Shown here: positions 63,051 through 64,000 of the stretch, in pieces
Layout of the letters: every line of letters begins with the position of its first letter
Position numbering within the stretch: position 1 is the first letter of the stretch
NCBI RefSeq assembly: GCF_016587355.1
Contig: NZ_BNJF01000009.1
Coordinates: 124,001 to 188,000, forward strand
Origin: Ktedonospora formicarum
GTDB taxonomy: Bacteria; Chloroflexota; Ktedonobacteria; Ktedonobacterales; Ktedonobacteraceae
Reading direction: 5' to 3'
DNA length: 64,000 nt
Translations under genes and position numbers: made by a program
Notes under the pieces: model-generated
What the model was told of the DNA's origin: nothing
Database searches by the model: none
What the model saw: only the letters and a program-made list of their open reading frames with translations

Positions 63051-64000
63051 ATGCAGACTACGTTTCCTCTCTACTATGCCGGATTTGAGGTTGGTTCTGG
63101 ATTTGCGGGCATAAAACTGCTACCCGCCGATGGGTTGATGCTGGCGCAGGACCTCATCACGCTCCCAAGCTTTCTCGCGGACGGCGAGGTTGCTACTCTT
63201 CTCAAGGGCAGCGATCCACATGCCAAACTCGCCGATGTTCTTCAGCCAGGCGATTATGTGCTCTCGTTGGAGGATCATACTTACTTCCTTGGGCGTTTGC
63301 TCGCGCATGGCACGCATAGCCACAACGCGTTTAATGACGAACGCCGGTACTGGTCTGAGCACGCCCAGATCTTGCTCCTCTGCCTGGCCTGCCTCCTTAT
63401 TCCGGAGCGCTGTTTTGAGTTGCGCCTGGTGACGGCGTTGCCGGTAAGCCTCTACGAACGCACACGACGGCAGCGTGTCAGGCAGGCGCTCTCGCGGCAT
63501 TATCGCTTCAGCTTCAATGGGCGGAGTCGTGAGGTTGTTGTCAAGTGCGGCTATGTCGCGATGGAGGGGCAGGGGATTCTCATTCATTGCGGAGATGAAA
63601 GCAGTCAGCAGGCGGTCATCGATGTGGGGGAACGCACCACCGATCTGGTGGCTGCCGATGGGCAACGGCTGCTCATCCCATTGTGTAAAGGCGAACAATT
63701 CGGTGTTGGTCATTTGGTGGAGGATCTTCAGCAGTTGGTCTGGAAGTATCATCGGAAGCTCCCTATCGAGAAGGCGCACGCGCTGCTGGGTGCCTATGCG
63801 CATCATCAACCCTATCCGCACATCGCCACTGGGGCAAACGCCCTTCCAGATGAGGAGATTGCCGAAGTGATTACAGGCTCGCTCAAGCGCCTGACGCGTT
63901 CCCTGTCCTCATTTCTTATTGGGATGTGGAATGTGGAAGGGGCTCCCGCCGGGACGCAATTTGATAAGATTTATCTTGGAGGTGGAGGGGCCTATTACTT
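63051..64000 (+). CDS. ParM/StbA-like actin-family ATPase, partial
   Basis: An open frame of 316 codons runs off the window end. It has actin-superfamily nucleotide motifs: phosphate-1 YAGFEVGSGFAGIKLL (residues 6-21), phosphate-2 AVIDVGERTTDLVAADG (about residues 187-203) and the adenosine motif IYLGGGGAYY (about residues 305-315). This is the pattern of plasmid-segregation filaments (ParM, StbA, Alp types). The usual aspartate of phosphate-1 (DxG) is glutamate (ExG). AAGGATG lies 11 bases before the ATG. The dense minus-strand open frame over 63120-63821 is its shadow. It could segregate a plasmid or an integrated element; a ParR-like partner would lie beyond the window. Confidence 0.75.
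   Translation, partial: MQTTFPLYYAGFEVGSGFAGIKLLPADGLMLAQDLITLPSFLADGEVATLLKGSDPHAKLADVLQPGDYVLSLEDHTYFLGRLLAHGTHSHNAFNDERRYWSEHAQILLLCLACLLIPERCFELRLVTALPVSLYERTRRQRVRQALSRHYRFSFNGRSREVVVKCGYVAMEGQGILIHCGDESSQQAVIDVGERTTDLVAADGQRLLIPLCKGEQFGVGHLVEDLQQLVWKYHRKLPIEKAHALLGAYAHHQPYPHIATGANALPDEEIAEVITGSLKRLTRSLSSFLIGMWNVEGAPAGTQFDKIYLGGGGAYY

Noticed and set aside
63120..63821. Minus-strand frame of 233 codons
   Set aside because: It is the antisense shadow of the actin-like gene, which shows conserved nucleotide motifs and a ribosome-binding site on the plus strand.

Overview
The window looks like the chromosome of a filamentous, spore-forming Chloroflexota bacterium of the Ktedonobacteria type. 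This is an inference from gene content; no rRNA or other marker gene is present. The signs are two very large MalT/LuxR ATP-dependent regulators with TPR-like arms, WD40 lipoproteins, LLM (F420-type) oxidoreductases, many small regulators of the AraC, HxlR and MocR types, and a heavy load of TnpB, IS630, IS1182 and group II intron elements. I found no tRNA, rRNA or CRISPR array.

Layout. 0-8 kb: small metabolic and regulatory genes (cupin, LLM oxidoreductase, NTF2-like protein, membrane protein, double DJ-1/PfpI protein, phospholipase D-like protein, AraC regulator, SRPBCC protein). 8-11 kb: a frameshifted transposase and a TnpB 3' remnant with its omega-RNA, which abuts a WD40 gene. 11-18 kb: WD40 gene, MalT-like regulator, tandem HxlR regulator and a divergent hydrolase. 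18-24 kb: an accessory zone with small GC-rich orphan genes that have their own terminators, a decayed IS1182, palindromic repeats and a 236-bp solo omega-RNA-like element. 24-32 kb: second MalT-like regulator, SDR, membrane protein, arginase-family protein and an AlkD-like glycosylase. 32-37 kb: a tnpB gene split by a complete group II intron. 37-49 kb: PLP enzyme, WD40 lipoprotein, the second 236-bp element, a secreted peptidoglycan-binding protein, tnpB relics, MocR regulator, and a GC-rich Nudix-like protein. 49-56 kb: a ComEC-like metallo-beta-lactamase gene translationally close to a large unknown protein with a nuclear-localisation-like tail, an F420-type oxidoreductase, and a soluble PAS-GAF histidine kinase. 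56-63 kb: a tnpB relic, a dead copy of the 18.4-kb orphan gene, and a stack of IS630-type elements inserted end to end, one carrying a metal-dependent hydrolase as passenger. 63-64 kb: the start of a ParM/StbA-like actin ATPase that runs off the window.

How the parts relate. The most distinctive theme is RNA-guided TnpB biology. There are five tnpB relics, two 112-nt tnpB-linked omega-RNA scaffolds, and two stand-alone 236-bp elements. The stand-alone elements keep the scaffold behind a conserved promoter but have no tnpB, so they may be guide RNAs acting in trans. A second theme is nested mobility: an intron inside tnpB, and IS630 elements sharing TA target sites. Several otherwise intact genes carry one single-base frameshift each (WD40, alpha/beta hydrolase, ComEC-like and UPF0173 genes). 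Either the region is decaying or the assembly has indel errors; the reads would decide.
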